A stretch of 8,959 nt of DNA from Thermoflexales bacterium (GCA_030834835.1 JAUQXD010000001.1:1-8959); one strand, 5' to 3'; counted from the first letter of the stretch, positions 1 through 6,753 are shown. The notes: generated from the letters alone by a model not told the origin. Translations and numbers: made by a program.

Positions 1-2
1 AA

Positions 3-296
3 GGCGTCCAATATGCCGCCACCGCGTACATCAACTTGCTTAACGCCCACCACGTCCAGATCAGCATGGCCGAGGTCGGCGCAGCCTGGCAAAACGGCTA
101 TGCGGAGCGACTCATGCGCACCATCAAAGAGGAGGAGGTTGACCTATCCGACTACGACGACTATCATGATGCTTACCAGCAGCTCGGCCATTTCCTCGAC
201 GAGGTCTACATGCACAAACGCATTCACTCCTCGTTAGGCTATCTCACGCCGGCGGAGTTCGAGGACCAGTGGCGAGCGCAGCCAGCTGCCTGCTAA
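3..296 (+). CDS. IS3-family transposase, C-terminal part of the DDE integrase domain (5' truncated by window edge)
   Basis: The open frame enters from the left edge and ends at TAA 294-296. The 97 visible residues are the end of an rve-type integrase core. QYAA..AYI is the segment that follows the second catalytic Asp in IS3 transposases. NGYAERLMRTIKEEE contains the third catalytic acidic residue (Glu codon 105-107), and HKRIHSSLGYLTPAEFE is the typical IS3 C-terminal signature (…R.H.SLGY.TP..F). The first two catalytic Asp residues lie outside the window. The product would be the catalytic subunit (usually OrfAB) that cuts and joins the element ends. An ATG or TTG inside this stretch (for example 36) is not a real start. 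The visible part is intact, but whether the whole element is functional cannot be judged. Family assignment is strong. Confidence 0.93.
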   Translation, partial: GVQYAATAYINLLNAHHVQISMAEVGAAWQNGYAERLMRTIKEEEVDLSDYDDYHDAYQQLGHFLDEVYMHKRIHSSLGYLTPAEFEDQWRAQPAAC

Positions 297-329
297 CAAG
301 TTGTGTTCCAAACATCGATTTCGTGTCCA
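297..329. mobile_element. Putative right end of the IS3-family element
   Basis: IS3 elements normally end a few tens of bases after the transposase stop with a terminal repeat of the form TG...CA. After TAA at 294-296, the sequence TGTTCCAAACATCGATTTCG (304-323) runs into TGTCCA, ending at 329. Read from the outside this gives a plausible TGGACACGAAATCGATG end. The matching left end is outside the window, so the exact boundary is inferred only from position and the terminal CA. Confidence 0.4.
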
Positions 330-419
330 GCTTTTCAATCTCACTACAGAGTGGTGAAGCGCGCGACCTCTAGTATACGATGATGGCAGGACTCAAAGTG
401 CATGGCGAGAAAACAAAAA

Positions 420-444
420 GTCTTTCCACTCACTGCAGAAAGAC
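420..444. repeat. Small inverted repeat, 7-bp stem
   Basis: GTCTTTC (420-426) and GAAAGAC (438-444) are perfect reverse complements separated by 11 bases. There is no following T-run, so it is a weak terminator candidate at best. Its role is unknown. Confidence 0.35.
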
Positions 445-547
445 CGCACATTCACCTGCGAACCTAACGTGTGTCGTGGGTAAGTTGAGATATATTTCGA
501 CTCATAGACTTGCAGTCAATTCTCAGCAAACTCCTCTCAACGTTTGA

Positions 548-576
548 TTGACAAGCGGGGTGAATGATCATACACT
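548..576 (+). promoter_or_regulatory. Predicted sigma70-type promoter for the 669 gene
   Basis: A perfect -35 hexamer TTGACA (548-553) is followed after 17 bases by TACACT (571-576), a 4/6 match to TATAAT. Transcription would start near 583, giving a leader of about 85 bases before the ATG at 669. Spacing is optimal and the region is AT-rich. The call rests on pattern only, and the sigma preference of this organism is unknown. Confidence 0.5.
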
Positions 577-668
577 CACTACAGCCGCCGTTCCCCTCTC
601 CTATCCATAGCATTATCTGATCGTAAACTGAATACTTATCGCCGAGTGCGAACCAAAGGAGCTGTGCC

Positions 669-3600
669 ATGCGCCGACTGGGTCTCTGCCTGCTGGCTGT
701 GCTATGCGCGGTAATGATTGGCAGTCCTGTACTGATCACGCCGCCGGTGTCGATCGGTGCCAGCGGGATCATCCCCGCCCCGACCGGTGGCCTGGCCCCC
801 ACGATCGCGTTGAACGTCAATCACGGTTACGCGGGGCAAGCCGTCACTGTGACGGGCGGTGACGTCAATCCCTATCCCGCCGTGCGCCTGGCCTGGTTGC
901 TGGGCGGCACGACGCAAACGGCGGCCATCGCCTATCCTCAAGCGAACGCATACACCTCAACGCTCAGCGTGCCAGATGATGCCGAACCCGGAGCCGCCAA
1001 AATCTGCGCGACGGTGACCGGCACCGCACAAGCCGAATTCGCGTGCCTGCCGTTCACGATCGATTCGCCGCCGCCCGGCAGTGTCTCCGGCCAGATACCG
1101 CTGACCTCGACGTTTCAAGCGGGTCAACGGCCGCAAGCCATCGACGCCTACTTCGCGCTATACGACAACGCCGGAACCGAAGTGGCCCGCACGCCCATCA
1201 ACGGTGATGGCTCCTTCACCCTCGACGCTGTGCCGCGCGGCGCGTATCAGACAGGCGTCGTCGGTGCGGTGCCGGTGCTGGTCGAGACTCCGCCGCTGAA
1301 TATCTACCCCGGCCAACTCACCACTGCGACCATCCAGTTGTCCGGCTGCCACGCGGCACGCATCGCGTCGATCGGCGCGAACCCGGCCAGCGCGTCGACG
1401 TTGCACACGGTGACCGGCGGCGCGACGGTCTCGCAAGAATTTGGGACGTACGTGAATCTGGGTCCGGCCGGCACGCCCGTCAATGTCACGTTCAGCGCCA
1501 CACTGCAAACAACGGTGGGGACGGTCATTTCAGACGTGACCTTCGAAATCAAGCGGCCCGACGGGTCGCGCTTTACTATCGGCACAGATACGACCGCACC
1601 GTATCAAGCCACCTATAACGTGAGCCTGCTGCCGGTCGGCACATCGACGCTTTACGTGACTGTCCATCCGCAATCGGGTTCGTGCGCCAGCCTGGTGCCC
1701 ATCCTCGTCATCGCCAATCCGATGCTCGACTCCAACCTTCAGCCCGGCGCCACCATGGCGTGGACTGCGGGCACTCAGCGCTATGATTTCCAGGGCGCGA
1801 TTCCCAATGTCGGCGGAGCCCTGCCCCTGGTCTACACCACGCCGAGCCTGCCGTTGGTAGGCACGCTGGAAAACAAGTTGTCGGCGGGGCTGTTCTTTAA
1901 CGGCAGCCTGCAATTGAACGGACAGACTACGCTAACCGTCATCAATGCGTCGGCGCTGGCCCGCCTGTTAAACACCACTGTCTACAATTCCACCCAGTCG
2001 CTGCTGGGCGCAGGCGTGATCACCTTCAATCGGAACAATCTGGCTGCCAGCACGCTGGCCCTGGGCCAGCGGACACTCTTGTCATTCAATACCAACCAGC
2101 AGGTGTTTAGCGGAGTACTCGCTTCGTTCTGGGGCGTGGTCAGCGTCAACGCCAGCGTGTCGGTGGGCGTCGGCGGCCAGCTGCTTATCTCAGGCACGCT
2201 CAAGCCGCTCAAACCAGCAGCCGAGGTGATCCTGACGCCTGTGATCTCGCCGCATGTCACCGCCAGCATCTGGGTCAGTCTGTTGTTGAGCGTGGCCACC
2301 GCCGGCGCTGATGTCACAACCACGGCGTCGTTTTACCTGCCGCTGCACATCAATACCGAAGCCACGCCCAAAGTCAAATTCGATCAGACGTGTTTGAAGC
2401 TACAGACCGTACTCAGCGCGTGGGCGCGAGTCAATTTGCGTTTCGTGAAGAAGAGTTGGAATATCGGCAACTACACTTTGTTGAACTACAATCCGTGCGG
2501 CTTGGCCATGGCCGATCGGGCGGGTGCAGGCCCGATCGCGATTGCGCCGCCCAGCGTGATGGCCTCGCCTGCGGTCGCAGCCAGTCCCACTGGTCAAGCA
2601 CTGGCCGTGTACGTGCTCAATACCACGCCCGATTTGATCACGCCAACAATGCAGATTGCCGCTTCGACTTGGAACACAGCGACCCGGCAATTCGAGACGC
2701 CCGCATTGATCAGCGATGGTACGCATGCCGTGCAAGACCCGGTCGTAGCGTATACCACCCACGGCGGGCAGGAGACCACGATCGTGGCGTGGACCGAAAC
2801 GGTCATGTCGTTGGCCGAAGACGACGCTGGCCCGACCAGCGATCTCAACTATTACCTGCGGCGGCAGGAGATTTTTACCTCGATGTTGATCAGCGGCACA
2901 TGGACGACACCGCTGCGACTGACGAACGATCTGATTCCCGATGGGCGCGGCGCGCTGGCCGGTGATGCCGCTCATGTGCGACTGACGTGGACGCGCGACC
3001 TCGACGGCGACATTACCACTCGCACCGACACGCGCATCGCCACCACCGAGTGGCGCGACGACGCGACCGGCTGGCGTGCCTTTGAAGTGCTGGCCGCGCC
3101 GACGATTTCATCCACCACCAGCAACAGTCAGGTCAGCGTGGCGCTCGCCCCGCCCGGCCAGATCGGCGACCATCTGGCGTGGACGGTCGATCTGGACGCG
3201 GACTTGAACACGAACAATGATCGCTATGTCGCCTGGTCGAACAATCAATTGGGGGCGTGGAATACCATCGTCTTGACCGAAGCCCAGCAGATGCCCGCCG
3301 GCATCGATTCACCCAGCATCGACATTGATCCGCTGTCCAGCGCCGGAGCGCCGCAGTTCGCATTCATCGTTCGCACCAAAGACGGCGACGGCGTTACCGA
3401 TACCGGCATCGGCAATCAAGGCCAATTGTGGCGGGCGTACTTCGATGTGACCGGTCTGCACAGTGAGCCGGTCATGGATGGAGCAGATTTCGTTTACGCG
3501 GAAAGTCCGGTGCTGCGTAGCACTCCGGCTGGCCGAGCGCAGTTGATCTTCCGGCGCTTTGGCACAGCCGAGACAATGGGCGCACTGGGACAATTGTCGC

Positions 3601-4520
3601 TGGCCGTTAGCCCATCCTCCGCTGCACCGTTTTCGCCGCCGCTGTATCTCACCGGCGACGATGCACAGCAGCACTGGCAGCCCGCCGTCACGCTCGATCC
3701 GGCCACGGGCAACGAGTTGATCCTGAATGTCAGTCGAGCCGCGGTGAGTGCCGCTGAAGTGAAGCAGCTTCAGCGCGTGTATAAGCCGGTGTCGTCCGAA
3801 GCTCGATCGGATACACATCCGCATGTCATCACGGCGCAGGATGATCCGGTTGAATCGTTGTTGCTGGAAGCGGGCGCGGATCCCGCGATCGATCCGGCGG
3901 TGGCGATCTCGACACAGCACGCGCTGCCCGGTTCCACTGTTTGGGTCACGACGACCGTGCGCAATGTTGGCTTGCAGCCCGCCAGCGACATCGTGGTTCA
4001 CGTTTACAGTACGAGCACGGTATTGTCACTGGTCGATGTGTTCACCGTCACCGGCCCACTGGAAGTGAACGAAGCCGTAAGCCTGACGCGGCCGGTAACG
4101 CGCACGACTGGCGCACAGCAGATCATCGTTCAAGTCGAAGCCAGCAACAGCAATACCAGTGTCACCAACGATACGGCCAGCGTCGATCTGCAAGCAATGC
4201 CCGCGCCGCAATTCGTCGGCGTAGCGGCCAGCACGCTATCCGAGCCCGCGCTCGATGTGTCATGGCTGCCAGTCAAGGTGTCCGGTGTCGAGGGCTATCG
4301 CGTCTTGCGCCGTGAGCCGTCGAATAGTCCGCTCTATGATCTGGTCGGCGAAACGATCGGGGCGGCGTACACTGATCGGTTGTTGCAGCGTGGCCGGATG
4401 TATTGCTACGTCGTCGAAGCGTATGACGCCGCCGGGGTGTTGTCGGCTGACAGCGACGAGGTCTGTGTCACGCTGGCCAATCTGCGCGTGTTTCTGCCCC
4501 TGGTCCTGAAAGGCCCGTGA
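669..4520 (+). CDS. Large secreted multidomain beta-rich protein with propeller-like repeats, CARDB and FN3 domains and an FLPLVLK C-terminal tail
   Basis: A 1283-residue protein. The ATG at 669 is supported by AAAGGAG at 655-661 (7-base spacing) and by the signal peptide it opens (MRR, then hydrophobic residues ~5-25). Visible modules: a TIG/IPT-like domain (~44-131); a carboxypeptidase-regulatory-like beta-sandwich (~139-200, ending GDGSFTLDAVPRGAY); an unclassified beta-rich, Thr/Ser-rich region (~225-630); seven repeats of about 62 residues (starting near 633, 690, 761, 820, 881, 945 and 1004) resembling blades of a beta-propeller, three with Asp-rich loops (D777/D779/D781, D841/D843/D845, D905/D907/D911); a CARDB-like adhesion domain (~1067-1178); an FN3-like domain (~1179-1271); and the tail LRVFLPLVLKGP. 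Mature-region cysteines fall in four likely disulfide pairs (113/126, 227/339, 575/610, 1246/1266), fitting an extracytoplasmic protein. There is no internal membrane segment and no catalytic motif. It appears to be transcribed alone, between an IS remnant and an inverted repeat. A surface or secreted binding/adhesion role is inference. The frame is intact with uniform GC-rich codon use. Confidence 0.9.
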   Translation: MRRLGLCLLAVLCAVMIGSPVLITPPVSIGASGIIPAPTGGLAPTIALNVNHGYAGQAVTVTGGDVNPYPAVRLAWLLGGTTQTAAIAYPQANAYTSTLSVPDDAEPGAAKICATVTGTAQAEFACLPFTIDSPPPGSVSGQIPLTSTFQAGQRPQAIDAYFALYDNAGTEVARTPINGDGSFTLDAVPRGAYQTGVVGAVPVLVETPPLNIYPGQLTTATIQLSGCHAARIASIGANPASASTLHTVTGGATVSQEFGTYVNLGPAGTPVNVTFSATLQTTVGTVISDVTFEIKRPDGSRFTIGTDTTAPYQATYNVSLLPVGTSTLYVTVHPQSGSCASLVPILVIANPMLDSNLQPGATMAWTAGTQRYDFQGAIPNVGGALPLVYTTPSLPLVGTLENKLSAGLFFNGSLQLNGQTTLTVINASALARLLNTTVYNSTQSLLGAGVITFNRNNLAASTLALGQRTLLSFNTNQQVFSGVLASFWGVVSVNASVSVGVGGQLLISGTLKPLKPAAEVILTPVISPHVTASIWVSLLLSVATAGADVTTTASFYLPLHINTEATPKVKFDQTCLKLQTVLSAWARVNLRFVKKSWNIGNYTLLNYNPCGLAMADRAGAGPIAIAPPSVMASPAVAASPTGQALAVYVLNTTPDLITPTMQIAASTWNTATRQFETPALISDGTHAVQDPVVAYTTHGGQETTIVAWTETVMSLAEDDAGPTSDLNYYLRRQEIFTSMLISGTWTTPLRLTNDLIPDGRGALAGDAAHVRLTWTRDLDGDITTRTDTRIATTEWRDDATGWRAFEVLAAPTISSTTSNSQVSVALAPPGQIGDHLAWTVDLDADLNTNNDRYVAWSNNQLGAWNTIVLTEAQQMPAGIDSPSIDIDPLSSAGAPQFAFIVRTKDGDGVTDTGIGNQGQLWRAYFDVTGLHSEPVMDGADFVYAESPVLRSTPAGRAQLIFRRFGTAETMGALGQLSLAVSPSSAAPFSPPLYLTGDDAQQHWQPAVTLDPATGNELILNVSRAAVSAAEVKQLQRVYKPVSSEARSDTHPHVITAQDDPVESLLLEAGADPAIDPAVAISTQHALPGSTVWVTTTVRNVGLQPASDIVVHVYSTSTVLSLVDVFTVTGPLEVNEAVSLTRPVTRTTGAQQIIVQVEASNSNTSVTNDTASVDLQAMPAPQFVGVAASTLSEPALDVSWLPVKVSGVEGYRVLRREPSNSPLYDLVGETIGAAYTDRLLQRGRMYCYVVEAYDAAGVLSADSDEVCVTLANLRVFLPLVLKGP
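2565..3800 (+). repeat. Seven protein-level repeats (~62 residues each), propeller-like, within the large secreted protein
   Basis: Each unit opens with an [S/D]P-x-V-like strand, then a turn often containing P.G, then a hydrophobic strand ending near Trp or Phe (LAVYVL, IVAWTE, RLTWTR, HLAWTV, FAFIVR, QLIFRR, LILNVS). A second hairpin and a closing strand such as VLTEA or LYLTGD follow. Intervals between unit starts are about 57, 71, 59, 61, 64 and 59 residues. Units 2 to 5 carry an acidic loop at the same place. The sequence is strongly diverged between units, so the DNA itself is not repetitive. The propeller fold is inferred from periodicity and strand pattern. Confidence 0.55.
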
Positions 4521-4563
4521 GATTGCGCGGAAAAAAGACTTGCACTGCTCCACCGTGAACGCG

Positions 4564-4638
4564 CGTTAGCCGTAGCCGCGCACTGGGCCAATTGAACTAG
4601 ATCGACACGCGGCCCAGTGTGGTCAGCGTTGGCTAGCG
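4564..4638. terminator. Long imperfect inverted repeat downstream of the large gene; possible terminator
   Basis: CACTGGGCC (4581-4589) and GGCCCAGTG (4611-4619) form a perfect 9-bp stem with a 21-base loop. An outer stem CGTTAGC (4564-4570) / GCTAGCG (4632-4638) pairs fully in RNA with one G-U. No U-tract follows, so classical intrinsic termination is not certain. It lies 43 bases after the stop codon at 4520 and just upstream of the IS left end, where a transcript end or a mobile-element remnant would be plausible. Confidence 0.4.
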
Positions 4639-4667
4639 ATGCTTCGGCACATACGCACACGTCATCA

Positions 4668-4677
4668 CAATTAGATG
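4668..4677. repeat. Left target-site duplication of the 1112-bp IS
   Basis: CAATTAGATG abuts the left terminal repeat and matches CATTTAGATG (5790-5799), directly after the right terminal repeat, at 9 of 10 positions. A 9-12 bp duplication is normal for IS4-type and some IS5-type elements. The one mismatch could be a later mutation. Confidence 0.6.
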
Positions 4678-4694
4678 AGGCCTGGACATAAATC
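4678..4694 (+). repeat. Left terminal inverted repeat of the IS
   Basis: AGGCCTGGACATAAATC matches the reverse complement of the right end with two mismatches (positions 5 and 9). The next inward bases diverge, so the repeat is about 17 bp. Confidence 0.7.
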
Positions 4695-4710
4695 AACGAC
4701 CGCGCCGGAC

Positions 4711-4740
4711 TTGCGGCCGACGCGGCCACCGCCGTAACAT
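4711..4740 (+). promoter_or_regulatory. Weak candidate transposase promoter inside the IS left end
   Basis: TTGCGG (4711-4716) and TAACAT (4735-4740) are separated by 18 bases; matches to consensus are 3/6 and 4/6. Transcription from it would start near 4747, just after the left arm of the hairpin at 4734-4745. It is a weak match, mentioned because its position would explain the hairpin. Confidence 0.3.
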
Positions 4741-4783
4741 AGAGGTTGCCCAACCATCTCGTACGGAGGTGCCTCTATGTTAC
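4734..4783 (+). promoter_or_regulatory. Start-codon-sequestering inverted repeat of the IS transposase
   Basis: GTAACATAGAGG (4734-4745) is the perfect reverse complement of CCTCTATGTTAC (4772-4783). The second arm contains the transposase ATG (4777-4779), and the loop contains its Shine-Dalgarno GGAGGT (4765-4770). In an RNA that reads in from outside the element the start codon would be paired, blocking translation. An RNA started inside the element near 4747 would lack the first arm. This resembles the fold-back inhibition known for IS10 and IS50; the function here is inferred. Confidence 0.65.
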
Positions 4784-5772
4784 CGCTGGATAGCCTACTT
4801 GTCATCTTGGTCAAATTGGTTGATCAGGTTCCAATGCCAGCCTCGCCGCCCAAGGGTGCGCGCGGCCATCCTAAAGTCTACAGTGATCGGTTGTTCTTGA
4901 AAGCCCTGGTCATCATGATCATCCGACAGTTACACACAGTGCATGAATTGTTGAGTGTCTTAGCCCAACCGACCGCCGAGATGTCCATGTTGCGGGCGCA
5001 TTTGACGGACATGCACGGTCGCTTTCCCAGTCGCCGCACCTGGGAGCGGCGCTTAGCCGCAATCCCCGACGCCTTGCCCGGTCAGATTGGGTGTCTGGGG
5101 CGCGTCCTGGTGGCGGTGCTCCAACCTTGGCGGACCTGTGGTCGGGCAGCGGCGATTGATAGCACCGTGTTGCGCGCCCGAGGTGGTGTCTGGCACAAGA
5201 AAGATCGGGAAGCGGGTAACGTGCCCCACACCTCGATTGATACCGAAGCGGCTTGGACTAAATCCGGCTGGCACGGCTGGGTGTACGGCTGGAAACTTCA
5301 TCTCGTGTGTACCTGTGCGGCCGTCTGGATTCCGTTAGCCGCCGACTTGACCCCGGCCAATCGAGCAGACAACGAACAGGCGCCGACCCTCCTACAGGAA
5401 TTGCCAACCGAACTGCGCTTCGTCTTGGGTGACCAGCATTATCACGATCCAGAACTCGATACGTTATGCGCGCAGCGACACTGCCAGTTGGTGACCACCC
5501 AGAACACCAAGGGCCATCCCTATCCGCACACCGACCCGGGTGTTGAGGTGCGGCGCATGTTGCACAAGACGCGGTCCATCGCCATCGAGAACTTCAACGA
5601 GCAATTCAAAGGCATCTTTGATGGTCACGGCCAGGTGCCCACGAAAGGCTTACGGGCGACGCGTCGATTCGCCTTGTCAGCCGTGTTCGTTTACCAAGTG
5701 ACCCTGTTATATCGTCATCTAATCGGTGCTGACTTACGGGTCGGCCTGAAAGCGTTCCTAAAAGCGGCTTGA
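4777..5772 (+). CDS. DDE transposase (DDE_Tnp_1 type, IS4/IS5 superfamily)
   Basis: A 331-residue protein that cuts and rejoins the ends of the surrounding 1112-bp element. ATG at 4777 is preceded by GGAGGT with 6-base spacing. Residues ~25-110 form a helical, DNA-binding-like N-terminal part (RGHPKVYSDRLFLKALVIMII). The likely catalytic triad is D128 (AAIDSTVL), D219 (FVLGDQHYHD) and E271 (AIENFNEQFKGIF). Between the first two lies WHGWVYGWKLHL, the usual 'GxKxH' strand of IS4/IS5 enzymes, with IPLAADLTPANRADN after it. The frame is intact with all three acidic residues present, so the enzyme may be active. The stop (5770-5772) directly abuts the right terminal repeat. Translation is probably damped by the inverted repeat over the start codon. 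Subfamily is uncertain. Confidence 0.9.
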   Translation: MLPLDSLLVILVKLVDQVPMPASPPKGARGHPKVYSDRLFLKALVIMIIRQLHTVHELLSVLAQPTAEMSMLRAHLTDMHGRFPSRRTWERRLAAIPDALPGQIGCLGRVLVAVLQPWRTCGRAAAIDSTVLRARGGVWHKKDREAGNVPHTSIDTEAAWTKSGWHGWVYGWKLHLVCTCAAVWIPLAADLTPANRADNEQAPTLLQELPTELRFVLGDQHYHDPELDTLCAQRHCQLVTTQNTKGHPYPHTDPGVEVRRMLHKTRSIAIENFNEQFKGIFDGHGQVPTKGLRATRRFALSAVFVYQVTLLYRHLIGADLRVGLKAFLKAA

Positions 5773-5789
5773 GATTTATGACCAAGCCT
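5773..5789 (-). repeat. Right terminal inverted repeat of the IS
   Basis: GATTTATGACCAAGCCT, read on the other strand as AGGCTTGGTCATAAATC, matches the left end at 15 of 17 positions. It begins directly after the transposase stop codon. Confidence 0.7.
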
Positions 5790-5799
5790 CATTTAGATG
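5790..5799. repeat. Right target-site duplication of the IS
   Basis: CATTTAGATG directly follows the right terminal repeat and matches the left copy at 4668-4677 in 9 of 10 bases. It contains an in-frame TAG (5794-5796) and the ATG (5797-5799) that opens the helicase remnant. Both would also have been present in the unoccupied site. Confidence 0.6.
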
Positions 5800-6421
5800 C
5801 AATTGCCCTACCTCGAAGCGGGTCGGTTATGGCCCGAGCCGCTCATTCAACTGAACCCCTCGTTTGAACCTGGCGACTGGATTGACGATCTAGTCCGCCA
5901 AAACGTCCTGCACCCCGAATGTTCCAACGTCTTTCGCCGTGACAAGGACAAGCCTGAATACCACGGCGCGGGCCAACCGCTGCGCTTGCACAAGCATCAG
6001 TCGGATGCCATCCGGTGCACAGACGGGCGCCAACTACGTTCTGACCACGGGTACCGGCTCAGGCAAGAACCTGGCCTACATCGTCCCGATCGTCGATCAT
6101 GTGCTGCGGCGCGGATCGGGTAATGGGGTGCAGGCCATCGTTGTCTATCCGACGGACGCGCTGGCCAACAGCCAGGAGGGCGAACTCAAGAAGTTCCTGC
6201 AGTTGGGCTATCCTGATCAGACAGGGCCAGTGACTTTTGCACGATATACCGGTCAGGAATCGGATGAGGTGCGCCAGCGGATCATTGCCAATCCGCCCGA
6301 CGTTATTCTCACCAACTATGTGATGTTGGAACTGATCCTCACCCGGCCGATTGAGCGCCAATTGGTGGAGGCAGCGCAAGGTCTGCAATTTCTCGTGCTC
6401 GATGAACTGCACACCTATCGT
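5797..6421 (+). pseudogene. Remnant of a large DEAD/DEAH-box helicase (COG1205/YprA-like, defence-associated type), frameshifted and truncated at both ends
   Basis: Frame 1 (from 5797) gives LWPEPLIQLNPSFEPGDW, then a segment ending LRLHKHQSDAIR. At about 6015-6017 the homology moves to frame 2: AQTGANYVLTTGTGSGKN (Walker A), VYPTDALANSQ (motif Ia), NPPDVILTNYVMLE, and FLVLDELHTYR (Walker B, codons 6392-6421). This is the N-terminal ATPase half of very large (often >1500 aa) helicases found beside methyltransferases in restriction and phage-defence loci, usually with a C-terminal DUF1998-type part. Only ~208 residues remain. The usual N-terminal ~30-40 residues are missing, and homology stops right after DELHTYR where GRQGAD normally follows. 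The Walker A Ser/Thr is Asn (AAC at 6068-6070). The frameshift (+1 or -2) and these losses make it non-functional. Family recognition is from memory of the motifs; the helicase class is firm, the exact system is not. Confidence 0.85.
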
Positions 6422-6616
6422 GCATCGGCGACCCGCTGTCCAGCTGGCTGGAGAGCACCTTTGGGCTCGCGCGCGAACCGTTCACGTGGGACGAGGATCG
6501 GCGCGCGCAATTGCGGGCGGAACTCGACGCGTATTATGCGCGGCTGTACGGGCTGAGTCGGGATGAACTGCGCGCCTACGGCGTGTGCTCGATCCGCAGG
6601 ACGTGTATGGTTGGGA

Positions 6617-6632
6617 CCCTTCGACAGGCTCA
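6617..6632. repeat. CCCTTCGACAGGCTCA dispersed small repeat inside the methyltransferase remnant
   Basis: CCCTTCGACAGGCTCA (complement TGAGCCTGTCGAAGGG) is a sequence I recall as recurring in the intergenic DNA of many bacteria as half of a REP-like palindrome. Here it lies in the ~67-base extra segment that interrupts DVYG...GETF. Only one arm is clear. Confidence 0.45.
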
Positions 6633-6736
6633 CGCCTTGCCCGCCACTTTGCGGCGGAGGCGCGCTGGGCGGGGTAGGTTTTCCGGGGAGACGTTCCGCG
6701 CGCTGACAAAGTCCCCGTCTTTCGCCAAGCGCGCCC

Positions 6737-6753
6737 CCGGCACATGGTGCCGG
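6737..6753. repeat. Tight hairpin in the second extra segment of the methyltransferase remnant
   Basis: CCGGCAC (6737-6743), loop ATG, then GTGCCGG (6747-6753) is a perfect 7-bp palindrome. GCCC (6733-6736) and GGGC (6757-6760) can extend it. It sits in about 60 bases that are absent from the expected protein between ETFRALTK and KEKEL, so it looks like an inserted small repeat. Confidence 0.45.

Larger units (their letters stand above)
330..668. other. Intergenic region between the IS3 end and the large secreted-protein gene
   Basis: No convincing gene is seen in these ~340 bases, which are visibly richer in A and T than the flanking coding DNA. It holds a small hairpin (420-444), a sigma70-like promoter (548-576) and a ribosome binding site AAAGGAG (655-661) for the gene at 669. 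A 118-codon antisense frame (464-820) overlaps the start of that gene and has no recognisable domain, so it was not accepted. Confidence 0.6.
4678..5789 (+). mobile_element. Complete insertion sequence, 1112 bp, IS4/IS5-superfamily type
   Basis: The element is bounded by 17-bp terminal inverted repeats that match at 15 of 17 positions, AGGCCTGGACATAAATC (4678-4694) and the complement of 5773-5789 (AGGCTTGGTCATAAATC). A 10-bp near-perfect direct repeat flanks it. It carries one transposase gene (4777-5772) that ends just before the right repeat. Gene content, size and end structure fit one complete IS. It landed immediately upstream of the remaining coding sequence of a helicase pseudogene. 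The named ISfinder family was not determined. Confidence 0.8.

Noticed and set aside
464..820. 118-codon antisense frame across the start of the large secreted-protein gene
   Set aside because: No domain, low-complexity composition, overlaps the signal-peptide coding region and the likely promoter. Best explained as a chance frame.
2390..4315. Several long frames on both strands inside the large secreted-protein gene (for example 2390-2965, 2400-2975, 3309-4001 and 3941-4315)
   Set aside because: They are Arg/Gln-rich shadows of a GC-rich gene whose own frame has clear domains and a good start.
4558..4567. AACGCGCGTT perfect 10-bp palindrome
   Set aside because: Short GC-rich palindromes are expected by chance here; no second copy or operator context seen.
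5939..6556. Helicase fragment as a working 205-residue gene from ATG 5939
   Set aside because: Its first ~26 residues and last ~44 residues are out-of-frame translations. The real homology enters by frameshift at ~6016, lacks the C-terminal helicase half and has a mutated Walker A.
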